Shown: positions 24,271 through 33,292 of the stretch, one piece after another
Position numbering within the stretch: the first letter of the stretch is position 1
Layout: the number at the start of each line of letters is the position of its first letter
Origin: Palsa-504 sp963847965
GTDB taxonomy: Bacteria > Actinomycetota > Actinomycetes > Streptosporangiales > Streptosporangiaceae
Assembly: GCA_963847965.1 (NCBI GenBank)
Contig: CAWKCG010000012.1
Span: 62,001 to 126,000 of the forward strand
DNA: 64,000 bases
Direction of reading: 5' to 3'
Translations under genes and position numbers: made by a program
Notes under the pieces: model-generated
Database searches by the model: none
Seen by the model: the letters and a program-made list of their open reading frames with translations, nothing else
What the model was told of the DNA's origin: nothing

Positions 24271-25074
24271 ATGGCCCCGCCCATCCGACTGTTCCTCGCC
24301 GACGTCGACGGCACGCTGGTCACCAACGATAAGGTCCTCACCGACCGGGCCATCGCCGCGGTCGCGAAGCTGAGGCAGGCCGGGATGCTGTTCGCCATCA
24401 CCAGCGGCCGCCCGCCCCGCGGCATGTCCATGCTCATCGAGCCACTCCAGCTCACCACGCCGATCGCGGCCTTCAACGGCGGCGTGTACGTCCGGTCCGA
24501 CATGTCGGTGATCGAGCAGCACGTCATCCCCGACGACGTGACGCCCACGGTGATCGAGCTGCTGGGCAGCCACAACCTTGACGTGTGGATCTACCGGGGC
24601 GCGGACTGGTTCATCAGGGACCCGAAGGCACCGCACGTGGCCCGGGAGACCTGGACGGTCAAGTTCGACGCGACGGTGGTCGACGGCTTCGCCTCGGTGT
24701 CGGACGGAGTGGCCAAGATCACCGGGGTGAGCGATGACTACGACGCGGTCCAGAAGGGCGTGGACGCGGTGCGCGAGCGCTTCGGCGACCACGTGTCAGC
24801 CGCTAAGTCTCAACCGTATTACTGCGACGTCACCAATCCCAGCGCCAACAAGGGCGGCGTAGCCCAGTATCTTTCCCGGACCTACCAGATCCCTCCCGAG
24901 CAGATCGCCACGATCGGCGACCAGCCCAACGACGTACTCATGTTTGCCCACTCCGGGCTCAGCATCGCCATGGGCAACGCGAGCCACGAGGTCCAGGCGG
25001 CCGCCCGCCGCGTCACCACGTCCAACGAGGACGAGGGCTTCGCCAACGCGGTAGAGCGGTTCGTCCTGCCCTGA
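24271..25074 (+). CDS. Cof-type HAD phosphatase
   Basis: 267 residues, ATG with GGAGG 4 nt upstream. HAD motifs: LADVDGTLVT (nucleophile and acid/base Asp), AITSGRPPRG (motif II Ser) and IGDQPNDVLMFAHSG (motif IV). A large type-IIB cap lies between. Cof/YidA family members dephosphorylate sugar phosphates and cofactor precursors. Position after pgl-rpiA suggests a sugar phosphate. Confidence 0.88.
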   Translation: MAPPIRLFLADVDGTLVTNDKVLTDRAIAAVAKLRQAGMLFAITSGRPPRGMSMLIEPLQLTTPIAAFNGGVYVRSDMSVIEQHVIPDDVTPTVIELLGSHNLDVWIYRGADWFIRDPKAPHVARETWTVKFDATVVDGFASVSDGVAKITGVSDDYDAVQKGVDAVRERFGDHVSAAKSQPYYCDVTNPSANKGGVAQYLSRTYQIPPEQIATIGDQPNDVLMFAHSGLSIAMGNASHEVQAAARRVTTSNEDEGFANAVERFVLP

Positions 25075-25219
25075 GTCTCGCCGGCGGCCGCAGCCCGTGT
25101 TGCGGTTCAGCTACGAATCGGCACCAAAGTCTGTAGGGGGGTTGCCCGCTGCCCGGTGCCCGCCTTGAATGAGGGTTCATGCCGGAACATCCCGTTGTCA
25201 GCAACTAGGGCAAAGAGTC

Positions 25220-26024
25220 ATGAATCCGGATTCAGTCCTCGAGGTCAGGAACGTAAGCGTCCGCTTCGGGGGACTGACCGCGCTCGAACGGGGTCTCGCT
25301 GGCTGTCCCGCCCTGCCACGTCATGGGGGTCATCGGGCCGAACGGGGCGGGCAAGACCACGCTGCTCAACGTCCTGTGCGGGTTCATCCGGCCAGATGCC
25401 GGCGAGGTGCTCTTCGCCGGCCGCCGCCTCCGGGTCCGGCCGCACCAGCTCGCCTCCCTGGGGGTGGCCAGGACCCTGCAGGGCGTGGGGCTGTACGGCG
25501 GGCTGACCGCGCTGGAGAACGTCATGGTCGGGGCCACCTGCCGGGCCAAGGCCGGGTTCTGGTCGGCACTGCTCTCGCTGCCCCGGTCCGGCCATGACGA
25601 GCGCATGCTGCGCGGCCTCGCCCTGGAGGCCCTGTCCCGGGTCGGTGCCGAGGACGTCGCCGGCGTGCTGCCCGGTGAGCTGCCCTACGGCACGCGGAAG
25701 CGGATCGCGCTGGCCCGGGCGCTCGTCGGCAAGCCAGGGCTGATCCTGCTCGACGAGCCCGCCAGCGGCCTGGACGAGACCGAACTCGCCCAGCTCGGCC
25801 ACCTCATCCGCGACCTGGCCGGCGAGGGCTCCCTGATGGTGGTCGAGCACCACATGGACCTGATGATGTCGGTCTGCGACTCGATCGTGGTCCTCGACTT
25901 CGGGAAGGTGATCGCGACCGGATCGCCGCGCGAGGTCCAGGACAACCCCGCCGTCACCGCCGCCTACCTCGGTACCGCGGAGGGCGACCAGGGGGCCCTG
26001 GGGAACGGAGGGCAGCCCGGATGA
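25220..26024 (+). pseudogene. livG: LivG-type ABC ATPase, frameshifted near 25287
   Basis: The N-terminus MNPDSVLEVRNVSVRFGGLTAL reads from ATG 25220. The rest (GVSLAVPPCHVMGVIGPNGAGKTT, then LPYGTRKRIALARAL and LLDEPASGLD) is one frame over. One extra base around GAA at 25286-25288 (ancestral GAC GGG GTC) explains it. ATG 25323 would start a product at the Walker A that lacks the first strand, so unlikely to fold. The other four liv genes are intact, so either a sequencing error or very recent loss. Branched-chain-amino-acid-type importer ATPase; stop overlaps livF start as ATGA. Confidence 0.75.
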
Positions 26025-26854
26025 GCAGCGAGGCCGATCCCATGCGCGGGGAGGGCGCAGACCCGATGGGCACCGGCAGCGCTGACCGGGCCAACGGGGA
26101 TCGCAGGGACGGGGCGGCTGACCACCCGGCATCGCTCCTCGCGATCGACGGGCTGGTCGCCGGGTACGGCGAGGTCATCGCGCTGGACGGCGTCAGCCTG
26201 ACGGCCCGAGCCGCCGCCATCACGGCCGTGCTCGGCGCCAACGGCGCGGGCAAGACGACGCTGCTCCGCGCGATCAGCGGCATGATCAAGCCCCGCCGCG
26301 GCCGCGTCCTGCTCGGCGGGACCGACGTAGCCGGGCGGAGCCCGGAGCAAGTGGTGCGGGCCGGGATCGCGCACGTGCCCGAGGGCCAGGGCGTGATACC
26401 GGAACTCACCGTCGAGGAGAACCTCCGGATCGGCATGATGTCCTGGCCCAGCCGGCGAGCTAGCAGAACCTCTCGCGCGGCCGCGCTCGACGAGGCCTAC
26501 GCGCGCTTCCCCCCGCTCGCGGTCCGCAGGCGCAAGCTGGCGTCCACCCTGTCCGGTGGTGAGCGGCAGATGCTGGTCATCGCGCGCGCCCTGCTGGCCA
26601 GGCCCCGGGTGCTGCTGCTCGACGAGCCGTCGCTCGGCCTCGCGCCGAAGGTCATGGCGCAGGTCATGGACCTCGTGGTGCGGCTCAGCCGCGAGGGCGG
26701 CCTCACCATCGTGCTGGTCGAGCAGAACGCCCGCAGCGCGCTGTCGATCGCCGACCACGGCCTCGTGCTCAACCTCGGCCGGGTCGTCGCCTCGGCCGAC
26801 GCCAAGACGCTCGCGGCCGACGTCGCGCTGCGCCACCACTACCTCGGGTTCTAG
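26021..26854 (+). CDS. livF: LivF-type ABC ATPase
   Basis: 277 residues. After a hydrophilic 38-residue extension rich in Asp/Gly: VAGYGEVIALDGVSL, Walker A GANGAGKTT, VPEGQGVIPELTVEENL (LivF hallmark), signature LSGGERQMLVIARAL, Walker B LLLDEPSLGLAP. The Asp/Gly-rich N-terminal extension is not usual; a later start is not obvious. Second ATPase of the importer. Confidence 0.92.
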   Translation: MSSEADPMRGEGADPMGTGSADRANGDRRDGAADHPASLLAIDGLVAGYGEVIALDGVSLTARAAAITAVLGANGAGKTTLLRAISGMIKPRRGRVLLGGTDVAGRSPEQVVRAGIAHVPEGQGVIPELTVEENLRIGMMSWPSRRASRTSRAAALDEAYARFPPLAVRRRKLASTLSGGERQMLVIARALLARPRVLLLDEPSLGLAPKVMAQVMDLVVRLSREGGLTIVLVEQNARSALSIADHGLVLNLGRVVASADAKTLAADVALRHHYLGF

Positions 26855-26871
26855 GCACAGGAGAGCATCCA

Positions 26872-27762
26872 GTGGTCGAGTTCCTGCAGTTCACGCTCAG
26901 CGGGATCGTCTTCGGGATGGTCTACGCCGCGATAGCGCTGTCCCTGGTGCTGATCTGGCGCGGTACCCGGCTGCTGAACTACGCGCAGGGCGGGATGGCC
27001 ATGTTCACCACCTACGTGGCGATCGAGGTCATCTACCTCACCCACTCGTACTGGGCCGGGTTCGTGGTCGCCCTGGCGGCCGGCCTGGTCCTCGGCGCAG
27101 TCTGCGAGCTGACCGTCGTCCGGCCGACCCTGAACAAGCCGCCGCTGAACGCGGTGATCGTGACCATCGGGCTGCTCGTCATCCTCGAAGGGCTGGCCGG
27201 CATCCTCTACGGCGGGCAGTACCGGTCGTTTCCCCCGGCGTTCTCGATCACCGGCCTGAGGGTCGCAGGGACGCCGCTCGGCGTGTCCCGCTTCGACGTG
27301 TTCGTCGCGGCGGCGGTGCTCGCCGCCACGCTGATCCTGGCCTTCGTGTTCCGGTTCACCTCCGCCGGGCTGCGCATGCGCGCCGCGGCGTTCAACGCCA
27401 CGATCGCCCGCCTGTCCGGCATCCGGGTCGGCCGGGTGCTGACCGTCGGGTGGGCGCTGGCGGGCCTGCTCGGGGCGCTCGCGGGCGTGCTCGTCTCGCC
27501 GTCCACGTTCCTCTACCCGAACAGCATGGACGTCATCTTCGTCTACGGCTTCACCGCGGCGGTGCTCGGCGGCCTGGACAGCCCGGTGGGAGCGGTGGTC
27601 GGCGGTCTCGTCCTCGGTCTCGCGCTCAGCTACGCGGGCGGCTACGTGGGCGGCTCCGTAGGCGCCGACCTCACCTCGCTGGTCGCCCTGGCGATCCTGG
27701 TCGCGGTGCTGATGATCCGGCCGGACGGGCTGTTCGGCGGCTCGCGGATGCGGCGGGTGTGA
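26872..27762 (+). CDS. livH: LivH-type branched-chain amino acid ABC permease
   Basis: 296 residues, GTG start with AGGAG 8 nt upstream. Eight or so hydrophobic helices; LNYAQGGMAMF (LivH N-terminal motif) and MDVIFVYGFTAAVLGGLDSPVGAVVGG near the C-terminus. RAAAFNATIARLSGI is the ATPase-contact loop. Pairs with LivM. Confidence 0.93.
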   Translation: MVEFLQFTLSGIVFGMVYAAIALSLVLIWRGTRLLNYAQGGMAMFTTYVAIEVIYLTHSYWAGFVVALAAGLVLGAVCELTVVRPTLNKPPLNAVIVTIGLLVILEGLAGILYGGQYRSFPPAFSITGLRVAGTPLGVSRFDVFVAAAVLAATLILAFVFRFTSAGLRMRAAAFNATIARLSGIRVGRVLTVGWALAGLLGALAGVLVSPSTFLYPNSMDVIFVYGFTAAVLGGLDSPVGAVVGGLVLGLALSYAGGYVGGSVGADLTSLVALAILVAVLMIRPDGLFGGSRMRRV

Positions 27763-27764
27763 CG

Positions 27765-28844
27765 ATGCGGACCTTGCCCCGCAGGCTCGTCCTGGCCGTC
27801 ATCGTGGCCGTGATCGTCGCCTTCCTGTCCATCAAGCTGAACGCGTTCCGCGACTACCAGATCGCCGAGATCGGGTACTACGTCACGGCGGTCGCCGGGC
27901 TCACCGTGCTGACCGGGCTCAGCGGCCAGATCTCGCTGGGCCACGGCGCGTTCATGGCCGTAGGCGCCTACACCACGGCGCTGCTGCTGCTGCACCTGAA
28001 CTGGCCGTTCTACGCCGTGCTGGTCGCGGCCGCCGCGGTCACGGCCGCCGCCGGAGGGGTGGTAGGCATTGCCGCGGCCCGCCTGCGCGGCCCCTACCTC
28101 GCGGGCGCGACCCTGATGCTGGGCGTTGCGCTGCCCGCGATCGCGTATGCGTGGCCAGCGGTCTTCGGCGGCGACCAGGGCCTGAACGTCGTCTTCACCA
28201 CCCCCGCCTTCGTCGGCGCGAACTTCCCGCTGACCAGGTGGCAGGCCTGGGTCAGCTCCCTGGTCGCCCTGGTCGTCCTGGTCCTGCTGGCGAACCTGCA
28301 CTACAGCCGGATCGGCCGCAACTGGCGGGCGGTGCGCGACGACGACGTGGCGGCCGCGCTCGACGGCATCAACGTCGCGGCGGCGCGGATCCGCGCCTTC
28401 GTCGTGAGCGCCACGTGCGCCGGGATCGCCGGCGCGCTGCTCGCCATCGTCACCGCGCTGGTCGCGCCCGGTGCCTTCACGCTCACGCTGTCCATCGCGC
28501 TGCTCACCGCGGCCGTGATCGGGGGCCTGGGCAGCCTGCCCGGCGCAGTCTGGGGCAGCCTCCTGATCGTCCTCGTCCCCGTCTACGTCACGGACGTGGC
28601 CACCAGCCACGGCCTGTCCAGCTCCGCCGGAGCCAACATCCCGATCGTCGCCTACGGCGTGGTCCTCATCCTGGTCATGCTCGCCTTCCCGCAGGGAATC
28701 CAGGGCGGGCTCCGATGGGTGGTCAACGCCTTTTTCGGTACCAACCTGAAATCCCGCACCTGGCGCGCCGCGCCCACACCCCATGTCACGCCTTCGGCCG
28801 ACGAAGCGCCGGCCAGCCAACATGAAAAGGAAGGCACTTCATGA
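27765..28844 (+). CDS. livM: LivM-type branched-chain amino acid ABC permease
   Basis: 359 residues, ATG 2 bp after livH; the frame is open far upstream but only this start fits the family. TGLSGQISLGHGAFMAVGAYT (LivM motif) and VRDDDVAAALDGINVAAARIRAFVVSA contact loop, IGGLGSLPGAVWGS. A hydrophilic 45-residue C-terminal tail follows. Stop overlaps the receptor ATG by 4 bp. Confidence 0.93.
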   Translation: MRTLPRRLVLAVIVAVIVAFLSIKLNAFRDYQIAEIGYYVTAVAGLTVLTGLSGQISLGHGAFMAVGAYTTALLLLHLNWPFYAVLVAAAAVTAAAGGVVGIAAARLRGPYLAGATLMLGVALPAIAYAWPAVFGGDQGLNVVFTTPAFVGANFPLTRWQAWVSSLVALVVLVLLANLHYSRIGRNWRAVRDDDVAAALDGINVAAARIRAFVVSATCAGIAGALLAIVTALVAPGAFTLTLSIALLTAAVIGGLGSLPGAVWGSLLIVLVPVYVTDVATSHGLSSSAGANIPIVAYGVVLILVMLAFPQGIQGGLRWVVNAFFGTNLKSRTWRAAPTPHVTPSADEAPASQHEKEGTS

Positions 28845-30190
28845 ATAGATCCCAACGGCTGCGCTGGCAGGCCACGGCCCTCATCACCGTGACCGCGCTC
28901 GCCGTAGCCGCGTGCTCGAGCAGCAGCTCGAGTTCAAGCTCGACCACAACCAGCAGCTCGAGCGCGGCCCTGATGGCGTCCGCGCCGGGCATCACCGCGA
29001 CCACCATCACGATCGGCAGCCACCAGCCGCTGACCGGCCCCGCCGCGCCGGGGTACTCCGAGATCGCCCCCGCGTCGACCGCGTACTTCGATTACGTCAA
29101 CGCGCACGGCGGCGTCTACGGTCGCAAGATCATCTACAAGTACCTCAACGACGCGTACGACCCGACCACGACGGCGTCGGTGGTGCGCCAGCTCGTGCTG
29201 CAGGACAACGTGTACGCGATCTTCAATGGCCTCGGCACGCCCACGCACCTGGCCGTGGTCAGCTTCCTGAACTCGGAGAAGGTCCCCGACGTGTTCGTCG
29301 CGTCCGGGTGCGTGTGCTGGAATAACCCGACCACGGACCCAGAGACGTTCGGCTACCAGCTGGACTACGTCCGCGAGGGGAAGATCCTCGGCCAGTACAT
29401 CGAGCAGCACTACAAGGGCGACAAGATCGCCTACTTCTACCAGGACGACGAGTTCGGCATGGACGGAGTGAAGGGCCTGGATTACGAGATACCGAGCTCG
29501 TCGGTAGTCAGCAAGCAGAGCTACGTCGACACCAACGTCAACATCGCACCGCAGGTCGCGGCGCTGCGCGCCTCCGGCGCCAAGGTGGTCGTGGCCTTCT
29601 CCATCCCCGCCTTCACCGCGCTGCTCAAGCTGTACAGCCTGAAGCTCGGCTTCACTCCGGTGCTGGTCGTCAGCGACGTCAACAGCGACGTGTACACCCT
29701 GGACGGGCTGCTCGAGAGCTTCGCTAAGCAGAGCGGCGCGACCGTCAACGGCAGTCAGCTCACCGACGGGATCATCACCGACAGCTACTTCCCGACGATC
29801 GCGCAGACGACCAACAGCTGGACCGCGCTGTTCAAGATGATCCACGACCAGTACGACGCGAAGGAGCCGTGGGACGGCAACGCGTACTACGGCGAGGCGG
29901 TCGCGTACCTGTTCGTCCAGGCGATGCTCAAGGCGGGCCGGAACCCGACCAGGGCCGACCTGGTGAACGCGGTCAACAGCGGGCTCCCGCAGGGGCCGTC
30001 GGTCGCTCCGTTCGCCTACTCATCGACCGACCACGACGGCATAACCGGCGCCTTCATGGCCGAAATGGAAAACGGCGGCCTCGTCCAGGAGGGGCCGGTC
30101 CTGATCACGGACGACACCCCGACCGGTGCGATCACCACTTACACGGGATCCGAGCAGACGGCACCAGCCAGTGGCATCCCGTCACCCTGA
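28841..30190 (+). CDS. LivK-like substrate-binding lipoprotein
   Basis: 449 residues. Lipoprotein signal with lipobox AVAAC (Cys25), a long Ser/Thr linker, then a type-1 periplasmic binding fold (PF13458): ITIGSHQPLTGPAAPGYSEIAPASTAYFDYVNAHGGVYGRKI. Last gene of the liv-type operon. Such actinobacterial receptors bind amino acids, short acids, amides or aromatics; the ligand is not predictable here. Confidence 0.92.
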   Translation: MNRSQRLRWQATALITVTALAVAACSSSSSSSSSTTTSSSSAALMASAPGITATTITIGSHQPLTGPAAPGYSEIAPASTAYFDYVNAHGGVYGRKIIYKYLNDAYDPTTTASVVRQLVLQDNVYAIFNGLGTPTHLAVVSFLNSEKVPDVFVASGCVCWNNPTTDPETFGYQLDYVREGKILGQYIEQHYKGDKIAYFYQDDEFGMDGVKGLDYEIPSSSVVSKQSYVDTNVNIAPQVAALRASGAKVVVAFSIPAFTALLKLYSLKLGFTPVLVVSDVNSDVYTLDGLLESFAKQSGATVNGSQLTDGIITDSYFPTIAQTTNSWTALFKMIHDQYDAKEPWDGNAYYGEAVAYLFVQAMLKAGRNPTRADLVNAVNSGLPQGPSVAPFAYSSTDHDGITGAFMAEMENGGLVQEGPVLITDDTPTGAITTYTGSEQTAPASGIPSP

Positions 30191-30233
30191 CGGCTCACCC
30201 GCCATCCCGGAAGGACACGGCAGGGATTAGCCG

Positions 30234-31016
30234 ATGACAACCGACGCAAGCCGGTCGGCCCCCGGGGTACGGGGAGGCGCAAAGCCCTCCCGTACCCCCA
30301 AGGGGGAACGAGGGCGCGGGCAGCCCCCCCGCGGCGAACGGGGGAGCGGGCAGTCCCCCCGTGAGGGGGGCCGAGGGGGTCTGGGGGGAAAGGCTTCCCC
30401 CCAAGCTCGGGGGGATCCCGGGGGGTCGTCCCCCCGGGGCCAGCACCGCCCAGCAGCCGCACTGCTTACCGCGGCCGAAGAACTGTTCGGCGAGCGCAGC
30501 TACCACCGGACGACGGTCGCGGACATCTGCGCCAGGGCCGGGATGGCCACCGGCAGCTTCTACTCCTACTACGGATCCAAGGCGGAGATCTTCGCCGCCG
30601 TGGTGAGGGCGATCAACACCGATCTCAGGCACGCCATGAGAGTCGCCCTCGAGCACGTCGGCAACGACCAGCGCAGCCGGGAGCGCGCCTCTTTCCGCGC
30701 GTACTTCGACATGCTGTCGAAGCGGCCCTGGATCGACCGCATCGTTCGCGAGTCGGAGTTCATCGATACCGCCTTGTTCCGCGAGTACTACGAGAACCTG
30801 GCCCGCCGTTACGCACGCGGCGTCCGGGCCGCCCAGCTGGACCGCGACATCGACGCGCGCTACGACCCAGAGGTCATCGCCTACGCCTACACCGGGATCG
30901 GCAACTTCGTCGGCATGCGCTGGGCCGACTGGACCGCGGGCGGGGAGGTTCCCGACGACGTGCTGGACGACGTGCTCGAGTTCCTCGCCCGCGGGCTCGC
31001 ACCGCGGACCACGTAG
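30234..31016 (+). CDS. TetR-family regulator with repeat-derived N-terminal extension
   Basis: 260 residues. HTH at about 85-130: AAEELFGERSYHRTTVADICARAGMATGSFYSYYGSKAEIF. The first about 75 residues are Gly/Pro/Arg/Ser-rich and encoded by tandem and palindromic G/C runs (30255-30446), including the element also found at 1615-1710. No start codon exists between this repeat and the HTH, so the tail is presumably translated or the gene is impaired. It lies 43 bp after the liv-type receptor and may control that operon. Confidence 0.85.
   Translation: MTTDASRSAPGVRGGAKPSRTPKGERGRGQPPRGERGSGQSPREGGRGGLGGKASPQARGDPGGSSPRGQHRPAAALLTAAEELFGERSYHRTTVADICARAGMATGSFYSYYGSKAEIFAAVVRAINTDLRHAMRVALEHVGNDQRSRERASFRAYFDMLSKRPWIDRIVRESEFIDTALFREYYENLARRYARGVRAAQLDRDIDARYDPEVIAYAYTGIGNFVGMRWADWTAGGEVPDDVLDDVLEFLARGLAPRTT
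30306..30363 (+). repeat. Two tandem 28-nt G/C-run units
   Basis: Units at 30306-30333 and 30336-30363 share GAACG....GCGGGCAG.CCCCCCG.G (period 30) and precede the longer shared element. A related GGGCAGTCCC lies inside copy 1 of the element at 1 kb. Confidence 0.65.
30370..30446 (+). repeat. G-rich palindromic repeat, copy 2, inside a tetR gene
   Basis: Left end 30370-30388 and right block 30407-30439 are identical to 1615-1633 and 1671-1703. Here the right block is read as GDPGGSSPRGQ; in the permease it is read as GGSRGVVPPG. So the similarity is at DNA level. Confidence 0.75.
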
Positions 31017-31126
31017 CTCCCGCAGGCACGAAGATCCCGGACCCACCGCTGTGGATAACTGTGTGGAGTTCGTGGGGACGTTGCTGCTTGTCACCGGTTT
31101 GCCCGCTGCGGGGGGTTGTGGATATC

Positions 31127-32872
31127 TCAGTGGTTGTGGAGCGGGATCCCGTGACCGCCGGCGCCGACCAGGAAATCGAGGTCGGCCCCCTCGTCGGCCT
31201 GCAGCACGTGCTCGGTGTACAGGTAGGTCCAGCCCCGGCTCGCATGCGGTGCGGGAGGCTCCCACGCGGCACGCCGGGTGGCCAGCTCTTCGGGGGAGAC
31301 CTCCAGGGTCAGGGTCCTGGCCGGGACGTCGAGGGTGATCCAGTCGCCGGACCGCACCAGGGCCAGCGGCCCGCCCGCGGCCGCCTCGGGGGCAACGTGC
31401 AGGACGACCGTCCCGTAGGCGGTGCCGGACATCCGGCCGTCGCAGATCCGCACCATGTCGCGGATACCGCGCAGCAGCAGCTTCTTCGGCAGGGCCACGT
31501 TGGAGACCTCCGGCATCCCGGGGTAGCCGCGCGGGCCGCAGTAACGGATCACGAGCACCGTGTCCTCGTCCACGTCGAGCCCGGGGTCGTCCGCCGCCTC
31601 GTAATACGCCGAAGGCGAGTCGAAGACCAGGGCCCGGCCGCGGTGCTCCAGCAGGTGCGGCGACGCGGCCGACTGCTTGATCACGGCGCCGTCGGGCGCG
31701 AGGTTGCCGCGCAGCACCGCGGTGCCCGTGCCCGCGGGCTGGAACGGCTCGGCGAAGGTCCTGATGACGTCGCGGTTCCAGCACGGCGCGTCGGCCACGT
31801 TCGCGCCGACGCCGGACCCGGTCACGGTGACCGCCCCGGAGTGCAGCAGGCCGCGGGAGTCCAGTTCGCGCATGACCGCGGGCAGGCCGCCGGCGTAACA
31901 GAAGTCCTCCATCAGGTACGTCCCGCTCGGCTGCAGGTTCACCAGCGTCGGCACGTCGCGGGCCAGCAGGTCGAAGTCGTCGAGCGTCAGCGGGACGCCG
32001 AGGCGGCCCGCGATGGCGAGCAGGTGGACCACCGCGTTCGTCGAACCGCCGATCGCCGCGTTCACCCGGATCGCGTTCTCGAACGCCGGCCTGGTCATGA
32101 TGGCTGACGGGCGCAGGTCCTGGCGCACCAGCCCGACGATCACCTGCCCCGCCCGCTGCGCGGTCTCGTACCGGCGGGCGTCCACCGCGGGCCAGGTCGC
32201 CGAGTACGGCAGCTGCATGCCGAGCGCCTCGGCCATGGACGCCATGGTGGACGCGGTCCCCATCGTCATGCAGTGCCCGTTGGACCTGGCCATGCAGCCT
32301 TCGGCGAACACGCACTCCTCCTGGGTCATCCGCCCGGCGACCAGGTCCTCCTCGAAGCGCCACACGGCCGTGCCCGAGCCCACGTCGGTGCCCCGGTACT
32401 TCCCGCTGAGCATGGGCCCGCCGGTGACCATCACCGCGGGCAGGTCCACGCTCGCCGCCGCCATCAGCAGGCCCGGCGTGGTCTTGTCGCACCCGGACAG
32501 CAGCACCACGCCGTCCAGCGGGTTGGCGCGGATCAGCTCCTCGGCCTCCATCGCGAGCAGGTTCCTGTACAGCATGGCCGTCGGGCGGAGCAGCGTCTCG
32601 CCGAGCGCCATGGCCGGGAACTCCAGCGGGAACCCGCCCGCCTGCCAGACCCCGCGCTTGACCGACCCGGCGACCCGGTGCAGGTGGACGTTGCACGGCG
32701 CCAGCTCGGACCAGGTCGTCGCGACGCCGATGACGGGACGCCCGTCGAAGACCTCGGGCGTGAATCCCTGGCTGCGCATCCACGACCGGTAGGCCATCCC
32801 GTGCCGCCCGGTCGCGCCGAACCAGGCCCTGCTGCGCAGCCCGCCGGGCCGCTCGCTCTCGATAGGTGCCAT
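31127..32872 (-). CDS. IlvD/Edd-family sugar-acid dehydratase
   Basis: 581 residues. The Fe-S/Mg dehydratase core is visible: APCNVHLHRVA (first Cys), LLSGCDKTTPGLLMAAAS (second Cys), EGCMARSNGHCMTMGTASTM, and ICDGRMSGTAYGTVVLHVAPEAAAGGPLAL. The last block and the APCNVHL variant fit the L-arabinonate/D-xylonate dehydratase branch better than dihydroxy-acid dehydratase of valine synthesis. ATG start. Monocistronic, convergent with the tetR gene. Gives 2-keto-3-deoxy acids from aldonic acids. Confidence 0.85.
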   Translation of the reverse strand: MAPIESERPGGLRSRAWFGATGRHGMAYRSWMRSQGFTPEVFDGRPVIGVATTWSELAPCNVHLHRVAGSVKRGVWQAGGFPLEFPAMALGETLLRPTAMLYRNLLAMEAEELIRANPLDGVVLLSGCDKTTPGLLMAAASVDLPAVMVTGGPMLSGKYRGTDVGSGTAVWRFEEDLVAGRMTQEECVFAEGCMARSNGHCMTMGTASTMASMAEALGMQLPYSATWPAVDARRYETAQRAGQVIVGLVRQDLRPSAIMTRPAFENAIRVNAAIGGSTNAVVHLLAIAGRLGVPLTLDDFDLLARDVPTLVNLQPSGTYLMEDFCYAGGLPAVMRELDSRGLLHSGAVTVTGSGVGANVADAPCWNRDVIRTFAEPFQPAGTGTAVLRGNLAPDGAVIKQSAASPHLLEHRGRALVFDSPSAYYEAADDPGLDVDEDTVLVIRYCGPRGYPGMPEVSNVALPKKLLLRGIRDMVRICDGRMSGTAYGTVVLHVAPEAAAGGPLALVRSGDWITLDVPARTLTLEVSPEELATRRAAWEPPAPHASRGWTYLYTEHVLQADEGADLDFLVGAGGHGIPLHNH

Positions 32873-33292
32873 GAGGCTATAGGTAGCACCACCGCTCGTT
32901 CGGCAGAATAAGCGGGTTGGCCCCTAGGCCCGCGTCGGAGGTCCCTCGAGGCGAGCTCGGCTGACCCGCCGCGCCTGGTGCCCAAGAAAATTCAAAACAT
33001 TTACCCCGAACGAACGCCGGTACCCGGTCTCAGAACGTGCTTTTCCGCCGAGGTGCTTTACTAAGGGCCATCCGGTCGTGAGGATGGTCAAGCATGTTTG
33101 GCGGAAAGGTTCGCGATGCGACTGCCCGGCGCTGGGTCGGCGTAGCGGACATGCCCAGCAAGATGGCTTTGAGGTCTCCGACCAGGAACAGACCATGAAA
33201 CTGCGCTGAGCAACATCGGCCGCGTCGCCACTTCCTGGGGCGCTGGCCGCTGCCCGCGCTGGCTGAGGTGCACCGTCTGTTACCGTCATCTC
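32873..33292. other. Intergenic, 420 bp, no gene recognised
   Basis: Contains a less GC-rich patch (about 32983-33130, with AAAATTCAAAACATTTAC). Open frames crossing it on the - strand have no recognisable motif and run antisense through the Uma2 gene. Possibly the scar of an old insertion. Confidence 0.4.

Noticed and set aside
25270..25330. Programmed frameshift in livG
   Set aside because: No slippery heptamer and no downstream stimulator is evident, and livG is not known to use recoding.
31050..31148. Cluster of TGTGGA motifs, one a perfect TTATCCACA box on the other strand, suggesting an origin
   Set aside because: Only one perfect box and two relaxed ones, no dnaA/dnaN or rpmH genes and no long AT-rich unwinding region; it is a tail-to-tail intergenic gap.
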